A stretch of DNA of 54,739 nucleotides from an uncultured Clostridia bacterium (GTDB lineage Bacteria > Bacillota > Clostridia > Christensenellales > Borkfalkiaceae): assembly GCA_947589555.1 (NCBI GenBank), contig CANQAZ010000003.1, forward strand, positions 1 through 54,739, read 5' to 3'. This document shows, piece after piece, positions 18,969 to 27,958 of this stretch. Each line of letters starts with the position of its first letter. Position 1 is the stretch's first letter. The translations under genes and the position numbers were made by a program. The notes beneath the pieces are model-generated. The model had not been told where the DNA came from and did not search any database. It saw only the letters and a list, made by a program, of their open reading frames with translations.

Positions 18969-21904
18969 TCGGCCTCTCCTTTGTCTTGTTTGTGATTCAA
19001 CAGGTTTGCGACCGTCCTGCGGACGGCGTCCATATCGATGGGCTTTGCAAGGTGGCCGTTCATGCCCGCGTCGAGCGCCCGCTTCACGTCCTCGGCAAAG
19101 GTGTTTGCCGTCATCGCCACGATGGGGATATTCTTTGCGTCGGGATGGGAGGAGGCGCGGATCGCCTGCGTCGCTTCATAGCCGTTCATGATGGGCATTT
19201 GCACGTCCATGAGCACCATGTCGTAGTGCCCGGGCTCCGAAGCCTCGAACATCTCCACGGCGGTCTTTCCGTTTGCGGCGATATCGCAACTCGCGCCCTC
19301 GATGTTGAGCATTTCCGTGAGGATCTCCGCGTTGAGTTCGTTGTCCTCCGCCACAAGGAAAAGTTTTCCCTCCAACGCGTGTTCGTCGGGCGATTCCCGC
19401 TCTTGCTTTTGTATCCCGGTGAAGAGGGGACGGATGATGCGGAAGAAGGAGGAGGCAAAGAAGGGCTTGGGCATGAAACTGTCGATCCCGGCCCGCCGCG
19501 CCTCCGTTTCGATCTCGCTCCAATCGTAGGAGGTCAGAACGAGGATGGGGATATCGGTGCCGAGTTCTTTGCGTATCTCGCGGGCGGTCTCCACGCCGTC
19601 CATGCCGGGCATCTTCCAATCGAGCAAAATGACTTGGAAATCGGCGTTTTCGCGGTTTGCGCGGACGGCGGTTTCCACCGCGCCGGCGCCCGACGTCGCA
19701 TAACTGACTTCGACTCCCGTGCCCCGCATCATTTCGCGGATGCCGAGGCAGATCTCCTCTTCGTCGTCCGCCACGAGGATGCGGGCGATCTTGCCGCGGT
19801 ACCATTCGTCCTGCTCGGCCTGCGCAAGGGCAAAGGAGAGTTCCACGGTGAAAGTGCTCCCCGCCCCGGGCTCGCTTTCCACGCGGATGATGCCGCCCAT
19901 GAGGTCCACGAGATTTTTCGTGATGGCCATGCCGAGTCCCGTGCCCTGGATGTTATCGACGATGGAATTCTTTTCGCGGCTGAACGGCTGGAAAATTTCT
20001 TTTACGAATTCCTCGCTCATGCCGATGCCGTTGTCGCGCACGATGAAGCGCAGTTTTGCGTATTGGTCGGCCGCGGAGGGGAGGGATTGCACGGTAAATT
20101 CGATCTCCCCGCCCACCTGCGTGTATTTGACGGCGTTGGAGAGGAGGTTGAGGAGGATCTGGTTGAGGCGGAGTTTATCACCCATGATCTCGTCGGGCGG
20201 CGTGCCCTGCGTGTGGATGGTGAACGTCTGGCTCTTGGCCTTCGCCTGCGGCATGATAATGATGTTGAGGTCTTCCAACAGGGAGGGCAAATTGAAGTTG
20301 CCGATGTTGAGGGAGGTCTTGCCGCTCTCTATCTTGCTCATATCGAGCACGTCGTTGATGAGGGAGAGGAGGTGACGGCTGGACGCCATGATCTTACGCG
20401 TGTAGTCGTGTACGAGGTCGATATCGGAAGCGTTCCGTTCGAGCAGGGCGGAGAAGCCGACGATGGCGTTCATGGGGGTGCGGATATCGTGGGACATGTT
20501 GGAGAGGAAGTTGCTCTTCGCTTCGTTTGCGCTCTTGGCGGCGTCGAGGGCTTCCTGCAATTTTTGGTTGAGTTGTCTGTCCAGCGTGCGGTCGGACATC
20601 ACGATGATGTATTTCTCCGCCTTGTGGATGCTCATGCGATAAATTTCAACGCGGTACCACCGCCGCTCGCCCGTGCGTTGGTGCATGTATTCGCATTCCC
20701 AACTCTTGCTCCCGTTGAGGGGGATCTCGCGGAGTTCGTCTGCGGGGATCACGATATTTTCGTTGACGACGCAAGCCGCCATCACGTGGAGATCTTCGCG
20801 CGCATCCTTCAGCTTGATGCCGAGGAGGCGCTCCACGTTGGGACTGATATAGTCGACTTCGACCTTATGTGCCTTATGCGCCTTTGGTTCGAGCATGAGA
20901 AAGATATCGTTGATGTTGTTGGAGAGCACGTTGAACAGGAGGTTTTGGGCCTGCAACTGATGTTTCGTCTGCCGCGATTGGTTGATGATGTAGTAGACGA
21001 GCAGGGCGATCAAGGTGAGCACGACGATGGAAAAGATGATGAGAAGGACCCGCGTCGTGATCCTCTGCGCAAGCAAAAATCCCTTGTTGAGCGCCGTTTG
21101 GGGAACGTCCCCGAGCAGGGCGTAATCCTCGTACCCGATGGAAAGGTAGATGATGGAGCGCTCCTCTCCTCCGATCTCCCCCTGATAAAAGCCGTTTTTG
21201 TGGTTTTTGATGTCGTTTGCCACCGCGTCGAGCGTCTCATCGGTGAGCCAGTCGCTCAAATATTCGAAGTAATTGCCCATCGCGCCGCCGCCCACCTGCA
21301 TGGAGAGCAGAACGTTTCCGTCCGGCGTGATGATATAGCATTTTCCCTCTCCCTCGAAGGCGTTCGCGTTGAGGGTGCCCGCAATGGCGGTGTTGGTGTA
21401 ACTGATGCTGATGGCTTGGTAGGGGAAGCCGTGGTATTCGCCGTCCGCGGCGATGGCGAACATCGTGACCCTCGTCCCGTCGATGGTTTCGCTCGCCATG
21501 ATGGGCTTTTTTTCGGTGATGAGCGTTTCCGAGGCGTTTTCGAGGCGAAGGAAGCCCTCGGCGCCGCCGGGGGTGCGGTAATTTTTATCGGAATCGAGGA
21601 AATAGAATTCGCTGAATCCCCACGAAGCCTTTTTCTCCGCGATGTATTCGGTGAAATTTTCGTCGCCCGATTCCTGCGAAAGGGCCAAATAATCGTTATA
21701 ACTGTCGAGGAGACCCCAATTCCGGTCGAGGAAGGAGCCGAAGGTGCGGTTTACCTGTCCGTAGATCTCCTCCATGCTCTTTTGGCTGTCGGTGCGTATC
21801 TGGGCAGAGAGAAACCCCGAGTAACTGAGCATGATCGCGATAATCGCACCGATCACGCAGAGAAGCGCGAGCGGCGGGATGATCCTTTTCAACCATTTCG
21901 CCAT
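18965..21904 (-). CDS. Hybrid sensor histidine kinase with two receiver domains
   Basis: N-terminal extracytoplasmic sensor between TMs; PAS-like region; H-box FLSNMSHDIRTPMNAIVGF; NLLSNAVKY; two REC domains (ILVADDEEEI..; LVAEDNELNAE..LVLMDVQMPIMNG). Confidence 0.95.
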   Translation of the reverse strand: MAKWLKRIIPPLALLCVIGAIIAIMLSYSGFLSAQIRTDSQKSMEEIYGQVNRTFGSFLDRNWGLLDSYNDYLALSQESGDENFTEYIAEKKASWGFSEFYFLDSDKNYRTPGGAEGFLRLENASETLITEKKPIMASETIDGTRVTMFAIAADGEYHGFPYQAISISYTNTAIAGTLNANAFEGEGKCYIITPDGNVLLSMQVGGGAMGNYFEYLSDWLTDETLDAVANDIKNHKNGFYQGEIGGEERSIIYLSIGYEDYALLGDVPQTALNKGFLLAQRITTRVLLIIFSIVVLTLIALLVYYIINQSRQTKHQLQAQNLLFNVLSNNINDIFLMLEPKAHKAHKVEVDYISPNVERLLGIKLKDAREDLHVMAACVVNENIVIPADELREIPLNGSKSWECEYMHQRTGERRWYRVEIYRMSIHKAEKYIIVMSDRTLDRQLNQKLQEALDAAKSANEAKSNFLSNMSHDIRTPMNAIVGFSALLERNASDIDLVHDYTRKIMASSRHLLSLINDVLDMSKIESGKTSLNIGNFNLPSLLEDLNIIIMPQAKAKSQTFTIHTQGTPPDEIMGDKLRLNQILLNLLSNAVKYTQVGGEIEFTVQSLPSAADQYAKLRFIVRDNGIGMSEEFVKEIFQPFSREKNSIVDNIQGTGLGMAITKNLVDLMGGIIRVESEPGAGSTFTVELSFALAQAEQDEWYRGKIARILVADDEEEICLGIREMMRGTGVEVSYATSGAGAVETAVRANRENADFQVILLDWKMPGMDGVETAREIRKELGTDIPILVLTSYDWSEIETEARRAGIDSFMPKPFFASSFFRIIRPLFTGIQKQERESPDEHALEGKLFLVAEDNELNAEILTEMLNIEGASCDIAANGKTAVEMFEASEPGHYDMVLMDVQMPIMNGYEATQAIRASSHPDAKNIPIVAMTANTFAEDVKRALDAGMNGHLAKPIDMDAVRRTVANLLNHKQDKGEAE

Positions 21905-21967
21905 GTTTCCGATTTCCTTATCCTTGTCTCAAAGAATTTGTTCAGTAGAATAACCGATATTAAAATA

Positions 21968-21996
21968 ATTATATCATAACCGACGGATAAATGCAA
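21968..21996 (-). promoter_or_regulatory. Sigma70-type promoter for HK-SBP operon
   Basis: Minus strand TTGCAT - 17 bp - TATAAT. Confidence 0.65.
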
Positions 21997-22081
21997 TCCA
22001 AACTCGGCAGAAAAGCAAAAAAGAGGGAAAAGGGGAAGGAATTTTGCGGAAAAGATCCCGTTTTCGGACAAAAAAGGGACC

Positions 22082-22119
22082 AAAAAAGCGCGCGGGAGGT
22101 CCCGCGCGCAGAATTTTTT
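22082..22119 (-). terminator. Rho-independent terminator of uronate operon
   Basis: GCGCGCGGG / CCCGCGCGC stem followed on minus strand by TTTTTTG. Confidence 0.85.
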
Positions 22120-22140
22120 AGCCGAAAAGGACGGTGATTT

Positions 22141-22779
22141 TTATTTGAGAAGGGCCTCCACGAGCGCCTTCATCTTTTCGCACTTGCAATCGGCAAAGAA
22201 ATAATCGCGGAAGCGTTCGCCCGCGAGGGCGCCCTTCACGAGTTCGCGGTCGAGTTTGGGCAGGATCTCGGCGAGGTCCCCGTAGGTGATCTTGCGCACC
22301 TCGTCGAGAATGCGCTTGTTGCGCTGTTCGGGCACGGCGCGCTCGCGGGGGTAGCCCTGCCCCGAGGGCTCGCAGAAGAGTTTTTCGAAGATGTATTCGA
22401 GGTTGAGGTCGCCCCCCCAGCCGAATCCCTTCGCAAAGGGGATGGCGATGGCGTTGCCGTCGTTGATCTGCGCAAAGGTATAGGCGTCGAGGGGGTCCTC
22501 CACGTGCCCGCAGATGACGCCGGGGAAGGAATTGCAGGCAAGCATGGCGCCCTCGCCCGTGCCGCAACCCGTTATGACATAGTCCGCCGCGCCGCTGTTC
22601 AGAAGAACGGCCGCAAGAATGCCGATCTGCACGTAGGTGAGTTGCGCCTTGTCCTCGGGGGAGTACATGCCGTAGTTCTTTACTTCGAAGCCCATCGGCT
22701 CCACCACTTTTTTGAGCGCCTTTTCCACGACGGCGTTCTTGGCCGCCTGGCTGTTTTCCATAATGAGTGCGATTTTCAT
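22141..22779 (-). CDS. RpiB/LacA/LacB-family sugar isomerase (DhuI-like uronate isomerase by context)
   Basis: YVITGCGTGEGAMLACNSFPGVICGHVEDPLDAYTFAQINDGNAIAIPF; in an operon with GH88, KdgK and KDPG aldolase. Confidence 0.8.
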   Translation of the reverse strand: MKIALIMENSQAAKNAVVEKALKKVVEPMGFEVKNYGMYSPEDKAQLTYVQIGILAAVLLNSGAADYVITGCGTGEGAMLACNSFPGVICGHVEDPLDAYTFAQINDGNAIAIPFAKGFGWGGDLNLEYIFEKLFCEPSGQGYPRERAVPEQRNKRILDEVRKITYGDLAEILPKLDRELVKGALAGERFRDYFFADCKCEKMKALVEALLK

Positions 22780-22835
22780 GATTTTCTCCTTGAATGAATT
22801 TGAAAGATCGGGCGGCGCGCCGCCGGTTTTGTGGC

Positions 22836-23633
22836 TTATGGCTGTTTTCCGATATAGGCGAGGATGCCGCCGTCCACATAGAGGATGTGGCCGTTGACGA
22901 AATCGGAGGCTTTGGAGGCGAGGAAGATGGCCGCTCCCATAAGATCCTCGGGCGTGCCCCAGCGCTCCGCGGGGGTCTTTGCGACGATGAAGGAATCAAA
23001 GGGATGGCGGCTCCCGTCCGCCTGCCGTTCGCGCAAAGGGGCGGTCTGCGGCGTTGCGATGTAGCCGGGGCCGATGCCGTTGCATTGGATGTTGTATTTT
23101 CCGTATTCGGAGGCGATGTTGCGCGTTAGCATTTTGAGCCCGCCCTTTGCCGAGGCGTAAGCGGAAACGGTCTCGCGGCCGAGTTCGCTCATCATGGAGC
23201 AGATATTGATGATCTTTCCTCCGCCCCGCGCCATCATCCCGGGGAGCACCGCTTTGGAGACGAGGAAGGGGGCCACGAGGTCGATATCCACCACCTCGCG
23301 GAATTCGCCCGCCGACATCTCCGTCATGGGGATGCGCTTGATGATGCCCGCATTATTTACGAGGATATCCACGCCGCCGAGTTCTTTTTCGATTTGGGCA
23401 ACAAGGGCGGCGATCTGTCCTTCGTCGGTCACATCGGCGAGGTAGCCCTTCGCTTCGATCCCTTTTTCCGCATAGGCGCGGAGGGCGGCGTCAAGATGTT
23501 CCCGGTTGCGGCAGTTAAAGGCGATCTTCGCGCCCGCGCCCGCAAGCGCCTCCGCGATCGCAAACCCGATGCCGTAAGCGGCGCCCGTCACGAGGGCGGT
23601 CTTTCCCTTCAAAGAAAACAGTTCTTCTATCAT
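22836..23633 (-). CDS. SDR oxidoreductase (gluconate 5-dehydrogenase / KduD / DhuD-like); ORF extends to 23654
   Basis: TGAAYGIGFAIAEALAGAGA Rossmann motif; NNAGI; YASAKGG (YxxxK); uronate operon context. Confidence 0.85.
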   Translation of the reverse strand: MIEELFSLKGKTALVTGAAYGIGFAIAEALAGAGAKIAFNCRNREHLDAALRAYAEKGIEAKGYLADVTDEGQIAALVAQIEKELGGVDILVNNAGIIKRIPMTEMSAGEFREVVDIDLVAPFLVSKAVLPGMMARGGGKIINICSMMSELGRETVSAYASAKGGLKMLTRNIASEYGKYNIQCNGIGPGYIATPQTAPLRERQADGSRHPFDSFIVAKTPAERWGTPEDLMGAAIFLASKASDFVNGHILYVDGGILAYIGKQP

Positions 23634-23647
23634 GATTTTTGACCCCA

Positions 23648-24757
23648 TTACCACAAAAAGGTTTCTTTTTTCGTCAATTTGAGCACGGCCTCGGTGAAGA
23701 AATAATCACCGTAGACGAGGCCGAATTCGCGCCGTTTATCGTGATAGGCCGCCGTGCATTTCAAAAGGAGCGCGTCGGTCGTTTCGCGGAAATCGCACCG
23801 GTAGGAGGCAAGCGCGGAAAGGAGGTTTTCCGCGGCGTCGCGGTAGGTCTCTTCTTCGGTCGCTTTTGCAAGTTCCAACAGCCCGCAGGCGGCAATGGCC
23901 GCCGCCGTCGAATCCTCCACGCGGGGCGTTTCGGGCTGGCGGAAATCGACGGGGATGAAGCCGTCCGCGGGGATGTGCGAAAGAAAATAATTTGCCGTTT
24001 TTTTCGCCGTTTGCAGGTAGGTCTCCCTTTGGGTGTGCAGGTAGGAGAGGGTAAAGCCGTAGAGCGCCCACGCCTGTCCCCGCGTCCACGCGGAGCCGTG
24101 CCCGTAGCCCTGTCCGCCGAGGCTGTGGAGCCGTTCCCCCGTGCGGGGATCGAATTTGACGATGTGGCAGACGGAGCCGTCCTCCCGCACGAAGGCCCTT
24201 TGGGCGGTATCGGCGTGCCGCATGGCGATGAGGGCGAAGCGCGGATCCCGTTCCAATTCCGAGGCGCGGTAGAGGAGGGGCAGATTCATGAGGCAATCGA
24301 TGATGGCGATTCCCGCGTTCGAGCCGTCGCCGCGGTCGTTCCACGCGCGGAGGAAATTCCCCGCGGGGTTGAAGCGGCCGGCAAGGTCTCCCGCCGCAAG
24401 CAGGAGGCGGTTTTTGCTCGCCCCGCTCTTCGTCAGCGCATAGTCCGCGCCCGCCGTCAGTAGCCATTTGAAGCCGCTGTCGTGGTCCATTCCCTCCGCC
24501 GATAGAAAATTTTTGTCGAGTTTTTCTTCGATCTCCTCCGCCGCAGTGCGGAAGAGGCCGTCGCCGTAAGCGCCGTAGAGTTGCCAAAGTTGGCCCGCCC
24601 AAAAGCCGTTCGTCCACCAACAGATATCTTTCGTTGACATATCGTCGTAGACGCCGTTTTCCGCCGAATAGGGGATCTTGTGGGGGTTGCGTGCCGCCGC
24701 GGCGCGCGTCTTGCGGTAAATTTTATCGAGGATCTCCGGCCAATCGGGGCGGCTCAT
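23648..24757 (-). CDS. Glycoside hydrolase family 88 (unsaturated glucuronyl hydrolase)
   Basis: DICWWTNGFWAGQLWQLYGAYGD; DHDSGFKWLL; GYGHGSAWTRGQAWALYGF; DSTAAAIAACGLLEL. Confidence 0.9.
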   Translation of the reverse strand: MSRPDWPEILDKIYRKTRAAAARNPHKIPYSAENGVYDDMSTKDICWWTNGFWAGQLWQLYGAYGDGLFRTAAEEIEEKLDKNFLSAEGMDHDSGFKWLLTAGADYALTKSGASKNRLLLAAGDLAGRFNPAGNFLRAWNDRGDGSNAGIAIIDCLMNLPLLYRASELERDPRFALIAMRHADTAQRAFVREDGSVCHIVKFDPRTGERLHSLGGQGYGHGSAWTRGQAWALYGFTLSYLHTQRETYLQTAKKTANYFLSHIPADGFIPVDFRQPETPRVEDSTAAAIAACGLLELAKATEEETYRDAAENLLSALASYRCDFRETTDALLLKCTAAYHDKRREFGLVYGDYFFTEAVLKLTKKETFLW

Positions 24758-25341
24758 TCCTGCCTCCCGAAACGTTTGATTTTTTTGCAGTTTTCCGCCA
24801 CGTCGCCGTGCAGAACGAAACTCCCGCCCGCCGCCGCCACGCAGGGAAGGGCGAGATAATCGGGGAAAGTCTCCATCGTGATGCCCCCCGTGGGCAAAAA
24901 GCGGACGCCGGAAAAGGGCTCGGAAAGGGCGCGGAGCGCCCTCACGCCGCCGTACACTTCGGCGGGGAAAAATTTGACCGTCTTTATGCCGAGGGCGAGC
25001 GCGCGCATGATCTCCGTCGGGGTGACGCACCCGGGGAAGTAGGGGAGTTTTTCCCTCTCCGCAACGGCTACGATCTCCTCCGAGAGCCCGGGGGAGACCA
25101 AAAAGGATGCGCCCGCGCCCGCGACGCGCTCCGCCTGTTCGCCGCCGAGCACCGTGCCTGCCCCGATTTTCATGCGGGGGAAGCGCTTTACGGCAAAGGC
25201 GATGGCCTCCTCCGCGTAGGGGGTGCGGCAGGCGATCTCCACCGTGTCCAGTCCCCCTTCTTCGAGGAGGGCGAGGGTCTCTTCCGCCTCCTTTTGGGTG
25301 CGGAAAGATGCGAGCGGCAAAACGCCGAAGGGAAATTTCAT
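24754..25341 (-). CDS. eda: 2-dehydro-3-deoxy-phosphogluconate (KDPG) aldolase
   Basis: VEIACRTPYAEEAI; KIGAGTVLG; KFFPAEVYGG; FLPTGGIT; 4-nt overlaps on both sides. Confidence 0.9.
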   Translation of the reverse strand: MKFPFGVLPLASFRTQKEAEETLALLEEGGLDTVEIACRTPYAEEAIAFAVKRFPRMKIGAGTVLGGEQAERVAGAGASFLVSPGLSEEIVAVAEREKLPYFPGCVTPTEIMRALALGIKTVKFFPAEVYGGVRALRALSEPFSGVRFLPTGGITMETFPDYLALPCVAAAGGSFVLHGDVAENCKKIKRFGRQE

Positions 25342-26327
25342 CTCAAAACCCTCCCGCTCTTATCTTTCATGAGGGCAAAGATCTCCTCTTTGGAGGCGAG
25401 GTTGGCGTCCCCCTCCACGGAATGTTTGAGCGCGCCCGCCGCCGTCGCGAATTCCACGGCGGTCCCGCCGTCGTAGCCCTGTTTCAGGGCATAGAGGAGC
25501 CCCGCGGCAAAGGCGTCTCCGCCGCCCACGCGGTCCACGATCCGGAGGAGATAGGGGGAGGCAAAGTGCGCCGTTTTGTCGTAATACAGGGCAGAAAAGC
25601 GGTTTTCGCTCGCGGAAATGTGCCCGCGCATCGTGAGGGCGGCCGCGCGGAGGCCGTACCGCTCGCACAGCGTCTTTGCGGCTTCGGCCGTTTTTTCTTC
25701 GTCTTCGCCCGTGGGGGAGAGCCCCAAAACGGAGAGCCCGTCCGAACTCGCGATCAGGATATCGGTGAGGGGGAGGAGGGTCTCAAAGCACCTTTTCGCC
25801 TCCTCTTCCGTCCACAGATTGGCGCGGAAATTGGGGTCGAAGGAGACGGTGAGCCCCCGCCGCTTCCCTTCGCGCATTGCAAGCAGGGCAAGGCGGGCGC
25901 AGTTTTTGCCGAGTGCGGGCGTGATGCCCGTCAAGTGGAGGGAATCCGCCCCTTCGAAAATTTTATCGAAATCGTATTCCTCGGGCGTCGAGAGCGCAAA
26001 GGCGGAGCCCGCGCGGTCGTAAATCACACGGCTGCTTCGCTGGGACGCGCCGTGCTCCAAAAAGTAGAGGCCGAGCCGCCCTTCGCCGCGCAGGATGCAG
26101 GAGGTATCCACGCCGTAGCCCTTCAAGTAGCGCAGGGCGTTCTCGCCGAAAGCGTGGAGGGGGAGTTTGGTGACGAAGCGCGCTTCCTCCCCGAGCAGGG
26201 CAAGGGAGAGCGCAACGTTGGCCTCCCCGCCCCCGTAGTGGACCTCCAATCGTTCGGTTTGGGAAAAGCGGCGGCTCCCTTCGGGGGAGAGCCGGAGCAT
26301 GATTTCTCCGAGTGTGACAGTTTTCAT
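25338..26327 (-). CDS. kdgK: 2-keto-3-deoxygluconate kinase (PfkB family)
   Basis: GEIMLRLSPEG; HYGGGEANVALSLALLG; VDRVGGGDAFAAGLLYAL. ATG 26327 preferred from promoter/SD position. Confidence 0.88.
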   Translation of the reverse strand: MKTVTLGEIMLRLSPEGSRRFSQTERLEVHYGGGEANVALSLALLGEEARFVTKLPLHAFGENALRYLKGYGVDTSCILRGEGRLGLYFLEHGASQRSSRVIYDRAGSAFALSTPEEYDFDKIFEGADSLHLTGITPALGKNCARLALLAMREGKRRGLTVSFDPNFRANLWTEEEAKRCFETLLPLTDILIASSDGLSVLGLSPTGEDEEKTAEAAKTLCERYGLRAAALTMRGHISASENRFSALYYDKTAHFASPYLLRIVDRVGGGDAFAAGLLYALKQGYDGGTAVEFATAAGALKHSVEGDANLASKEEIFALMKDKSGRVLR

Positions 26328-26347
26328 GGCCATTTTCCTTTGCAAGC

Positions 26348-26376
26348 ATTATACAATATCTCCGTTCGCCTGTCAA
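26348..26376 (-). promoter_or_regulatory. Consensus sigma70 promoter of uronate operon
   Basis: Minus strand TTGACA - 17 bp (GGCGAACGGAGATATTG) - TATAAT. Confidence 0.85.
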
Positions 26377-26397
26377 CTTCAAAAGGAAAAGAGAATA

Positions 26398-26423
26398 TAA
26401 AAAAGGAGCGCCGCAACGCTCCT
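26398..26423 (-). terminator. Rho-independent terminator of aspA
   Basis: AGGAGCG-CCGCAA-CGCTCCT with minus-strand T-run (CTCCTTTTTTAT). Confidence 0.8.
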
Positions 26424-26441
26424 CGTTTGGGCTCAAAAGGG

Positions 26442-27845
26442 TCAGTCGTGCAGTTTGCAGGGCTCGGTGAGCACGAGGGGATCGAGGATCTCGTCGAGTT
26501 TCTTTTCGTCGATGAGCCCTTCGCGCAGGACGATGGACTTGATGGATTCCCCCGTTTTCAGCGATTCTTTGGCGATCTCCGCGGCTTTCAGGTAGCCGAT
26601 GTAGGGGTTGAGCGCGGTCACGATGCCCACGCTTCTGTTCACCCATTCCGCACAGCGCTCCTTGTTGGCGGCGATGCCGACGATGCAGTTTTCCGTCAGG
26701 GTGCGCACGGCTCCCGTGAGCGCGCGCATCGATTCGAAGAGTTGGTAGAAGATGACGGGTTCAAAGGCGTTAAGTTCCAACTGTCCCGCCTCCGCCGCCA
26801 TCGTAACGGTCACGTCGTGCCCGATGACGAGGAAGGCGACTTGGTTGACGACTTCGGGAATGACGGGGTTGATCTTGCCCGGCATGATGGAGGAGCCGTT
26901 CTGTTTCGCGGGCAGAATGATCTCGCCCAGCCCGGTGCGGGGGCCGCTCGACATGAGCCTGAGGTCGTTGCACATTTTGGAGAGGTTGACGGCGAGCGCT
27001 TTGAGGGCGCCCGAGACCGCCGCGAAACAATCGACGTTCTGCGTCCCGTCAAAGAGGTCGGCCGCCCGTTCGAGTTTTTCGCCCGAGAGGGCGGAAAGTT
27101 CCTCCGTGATGTGCGAAAAATAGGCTTCCCTTGCGTTGATGGCGGTGCCGATGGCGGTCGCCCCGAGGTTGATGGTGCGCATTTCGGAGAGAGAAGTCTC
27201 GATGCGCTTTTTGGAGCGGGCGATGGCGGTGGCAAAGGCGTGGAAGGCCTGCCCGAGGCGCATGGGAACGGCGTCTTGCAGTTGGGTCCGCCCCATTTTC
27301 AGAATGCCGTCGAATTCCTTCGCCTTGTCCGTGAGCGCCGTTTGCAGGCGGCCCAGTTCGCCGCACAGTTCGGCGGCGAGGGAGAGCACGGTGAGTTTGC
27401 CCGCCGTCGGAATGACGTCGTTGGTCGATTGCTCCATGTTCACGTGGTCGTTGGGGCTGATGACGGAGTAATCTCCCTTCTTCCCGCCGAGGCGTTCGAT
27501 CGCGATGTTGGCGATGACCTCGTTCACGTTCATGTTCGCGGAAGTGCCCGCGCCCCCTTGTACGGCGTCCACGATGAAGTCTTTCCTGTGCTTGCCGTGC
27601 AAAATTTCGTCGCAGGCCGCGATGATGGCTTCCGCCTTGTCCTGTGCGAGCAAGCCGTGGTCCTTGTTGACTTTGGCCGCCGCTTTTTTGATGAGCACGA
27701 CGTTGCGCACGAACGCCGCGCTGATCTTCGTGCCCGTGATCTCGAAGTTTTCCTTTGCCCGCAGGGTCTGAATGCCGTAGTATGCGTCGGCGCCCACGTT
27801 GAGTTCGCCGACCGAGTCCTGTTCCGTACGGAATTGTTTGTCCAT
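26442..27845 (-). CDS. aspA: Aspartate ammonia-lyase (fumarase/aspartase superfamily)
   Basis: Signature GSSIMPGKINPVIPEVVNQVAF; FRTEQDSVGELNVGADAYYGIQTLRAKENF; QGGAGTSANMNVNEVIANIA. Confidence 0.92.
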   Translation of the reverse strand: MDKQFRTEQDSVGELNVGADAYYGIQTLRAKENFEITGTKISAAFVRNVVLIKKAAAKVNKDHGLLAQDKAEAIIAACDEILHGKHRKDFIVDAVQGGAGTSANMNVNEVIANIAIERLGGKKGDYSVISPNDHVNMEQSTNDVIPTAGKLTVLSLAAELCGELGRLQTALTDKAKEFDGILKMGRTQLQDAVPMRLGQAFHAFATAIARSKKRIETSLSEMRTINLGATAIGTAINAREAYFSHITEELSALSGEKLERAADLFDGTQNVDCFAAVSGALKALAVNLSKMCNDLRLMSSGPRTGLGEIILPAKQNGSSIMPGKINPVIPEVVNQVAFLVIGHDVTVTMAAEAGQLELNAFEPVIFYQLFESMRALTGAVRTLTENCIVGIAANKERCAEWVNRSVGIVTALNPYIGYLKAAEIAKESLKTGESIKSIVLREGLIDEKKLDEILDPLVLTEPCKLHD

Positions 27846-27873
27846 TTTTTTGCCTCGTTTTTTTGTTCTGCGC

Positions 27874-27905
27874 TTGATTATAGTACACATTCGTGCTATA
27901 ATCAA
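27874..27905. promoter_or_regulatory. Symmetric overlapping divergent promoters in a 10-bp inverted repeat
   Basis: TTGATTATAG (27874-27883) - 12 nt - CTATAATCAA (27896-27905); gives TTGATT-N17-TATAAT on both strands. Confidence 0.75.
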
Positions 27906-27958
27906 ATATATATTACAATATAAATACTATAAAAATTTTTTATGGGGAGGAGAGGACC

